Shown here: one piece after another, positions 63,689-64,000 of the stretch | Layout: every line of letters begins with the position of its first letter | How positions within the stretch are numbered: the stretch's first letter is position 1 | Program-made: the position numbers and the translations under genes | Source of the DNA: Streptomyces sp. cg36 | GTDB taxonomy: Bacteria; Actinomycetota; Actinomycetes; Streptomycetales; Streptomycetaceae | Direction of reading: 5' to 3' | NCBI RefSeq assembly: GCF_041080675.1 | Contig: NZ_CP163520.1 | Coordinates: 4,712,001 to 4,776,000 of the forward strand | Length of the DNA stretch: 64,000 nucleotides | The notes under the pieces: generated by a model | Seen by the model: only the letters and a program-made list of their open reading frames with translations | What the model was told of the DNA's origin: nothing | Database searches by the model: none

Positions 63689-64000
63689 ATGTCACGACGT
63701 AGGGAACACGCACACAGAACCCGGCCGCGCGAAGCCCCGGCCGCCGCCCTGCCGGAGGCCGAGGGGCTGGTCCGGGAGCAGGGCGTGCGCGGCGGCATCG
63801 GCGTCGGCCAGCTCGACCTCGACGGGCTCGACGGCGCGGTGCTCTCGCTGGCCCCCGCGCCCGGCGGGCCGCCGGTGGCGCGGGGCGAGGTGTACGTCCT
63901 GGTCCGGCTGCGGGGGCGCCCCGTCGGCACGGTGCTCGGCCGGGTGGGGCCCGGCGAGGACGCCGCCGAGGTGCTGGCGGCGGCGGCCCGCAAGCAGCTC
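63689..64000 (+). CDS. partial protein, cut by window end; possible glycosyltransferase N-terminus
   Basis: ATG 63689 after a G-rich ribosome site; 104 residues remain. A basic, Arg-rich start (MSRRREHAHRTRPREAP) is followed by GEVYVLVRLRGRPVGTVLG, a segment I associate with N-terminal domains of some actinomycete family 2 glycosyltransferases. The catalytic region would lie outside the window, so the assignment is weak. It lies 43 bp after the CelD/BcsL-type gene on the same strand. Confidence 0.55.
   Translation, partial: MSRRREHAHRTRPREAPAAALPEAEGLVREQGVRGGIGVGQLDLDGLDGAVLSLAPAPGGPPVARGEVYVLVRLRGRPVGTVLGRVGPGEDAAEVLAAAARKQL

Overview
The window is chromosomal DNA of a Streptomyces-type actinomycete. 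It is very G+C-rich, genes often start with GTG or TTG, stops and starts commonly overlap as GTGA or ATGA, and the gene order matches the conserved Streptomyces core: rpfC, rpfA, eno, divIC, ppx, ndh, cfa, an ABC exporter, bldA, thiolase, cystathionine beta-synthase and the hut genes. I see no transposase, integrase, CRISPR array or rRNA. One tRNA is present, and it is bldA, the tRNA-Leu(UAA) developmental regulator of Streptomyces.

Layout. 0-4 kb: an orphan N6 adenine DNA methylase-like protein, a small membrane protein and a Ser/Thr kinase. 4.3-15.7 kb: one very large secreted RHS/YD-repeat polymorphic toxin (about 3,625 aa) with three LamG-like domains, a Hint autoprocessing domain and a C-terminal deaminase-type toxin, followed by an overlapping SUKH-type immunity gene. 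15.8-20.8 kb: a DUF1906 secreted protein, then a YfhO / GT2 / GtrA set resembling the three-component cell-surface glycosylation systems of Firmicutes. 20.8-31.4 kb: core genes (SurA-N lipoprotein, mazG, CYP107-like P450, two resuscitation-promoting factors, eno, divIC, DUF501, ppx, ndh). A ydaO (c-di-AMP) riboswitch lies in front of rpfA and a Rex-type operator in front of ndh. 31.7-39.5 kb: cfa, a secreted HKD-family protein, a MacB-type exporter, bldA and a Bax-inhibitor-1 protein. 39.5-43.2 kb: a GH16 beta-glucanase behind a perfect palindromic operator, two small genes, and about 1.5 kb of intergenic repeats. 43.2-50 kb: thiolase, a membrane-anchored unknown, cystathionine beta-synthase, an SGNH hydrolase and an RpiR-type regulator. 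50-52 kb: a four-gene overlapping operon of small Roadblock-like proteins and a DUF4388 protein, with no GTPase or kinase partner. 52.2-60 kb: a DAP-decarboxylase-like enzyme and the histidine-utilisation cluster hutU, M20 amidohydrolase, hutF, hutI. 60-64 kb: an NmrA-type SDR, an HD-domain protein, an Asp/Glu racemase, a CelD/BcsL-type acyltransferase and the start of another protein.

How the parts fit. The hut genes cover urocanate to glutamate if the M20 enzyme replaces HutG. YfhO/GT2/GtrA probably decorates a wall or membrane polymer. RpfA and RpfC remodel peptidoglycan, and RpfA is tied to c-di-AMP. The RHS toxin with its SUKH partner is an interbacterial weapon and antidote. The least explained items are the orphan Roadblock operon, a signal-peptide-like insertion inside the Hint domain, the in-frame 33-bp repeat array between hutU and the M20 gene, and a dispersed intergenic repeat family built on a GCGCAGTTCCCCGCGCCCC core.

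All family assignments come from reading motifs by eye. No database search was run.
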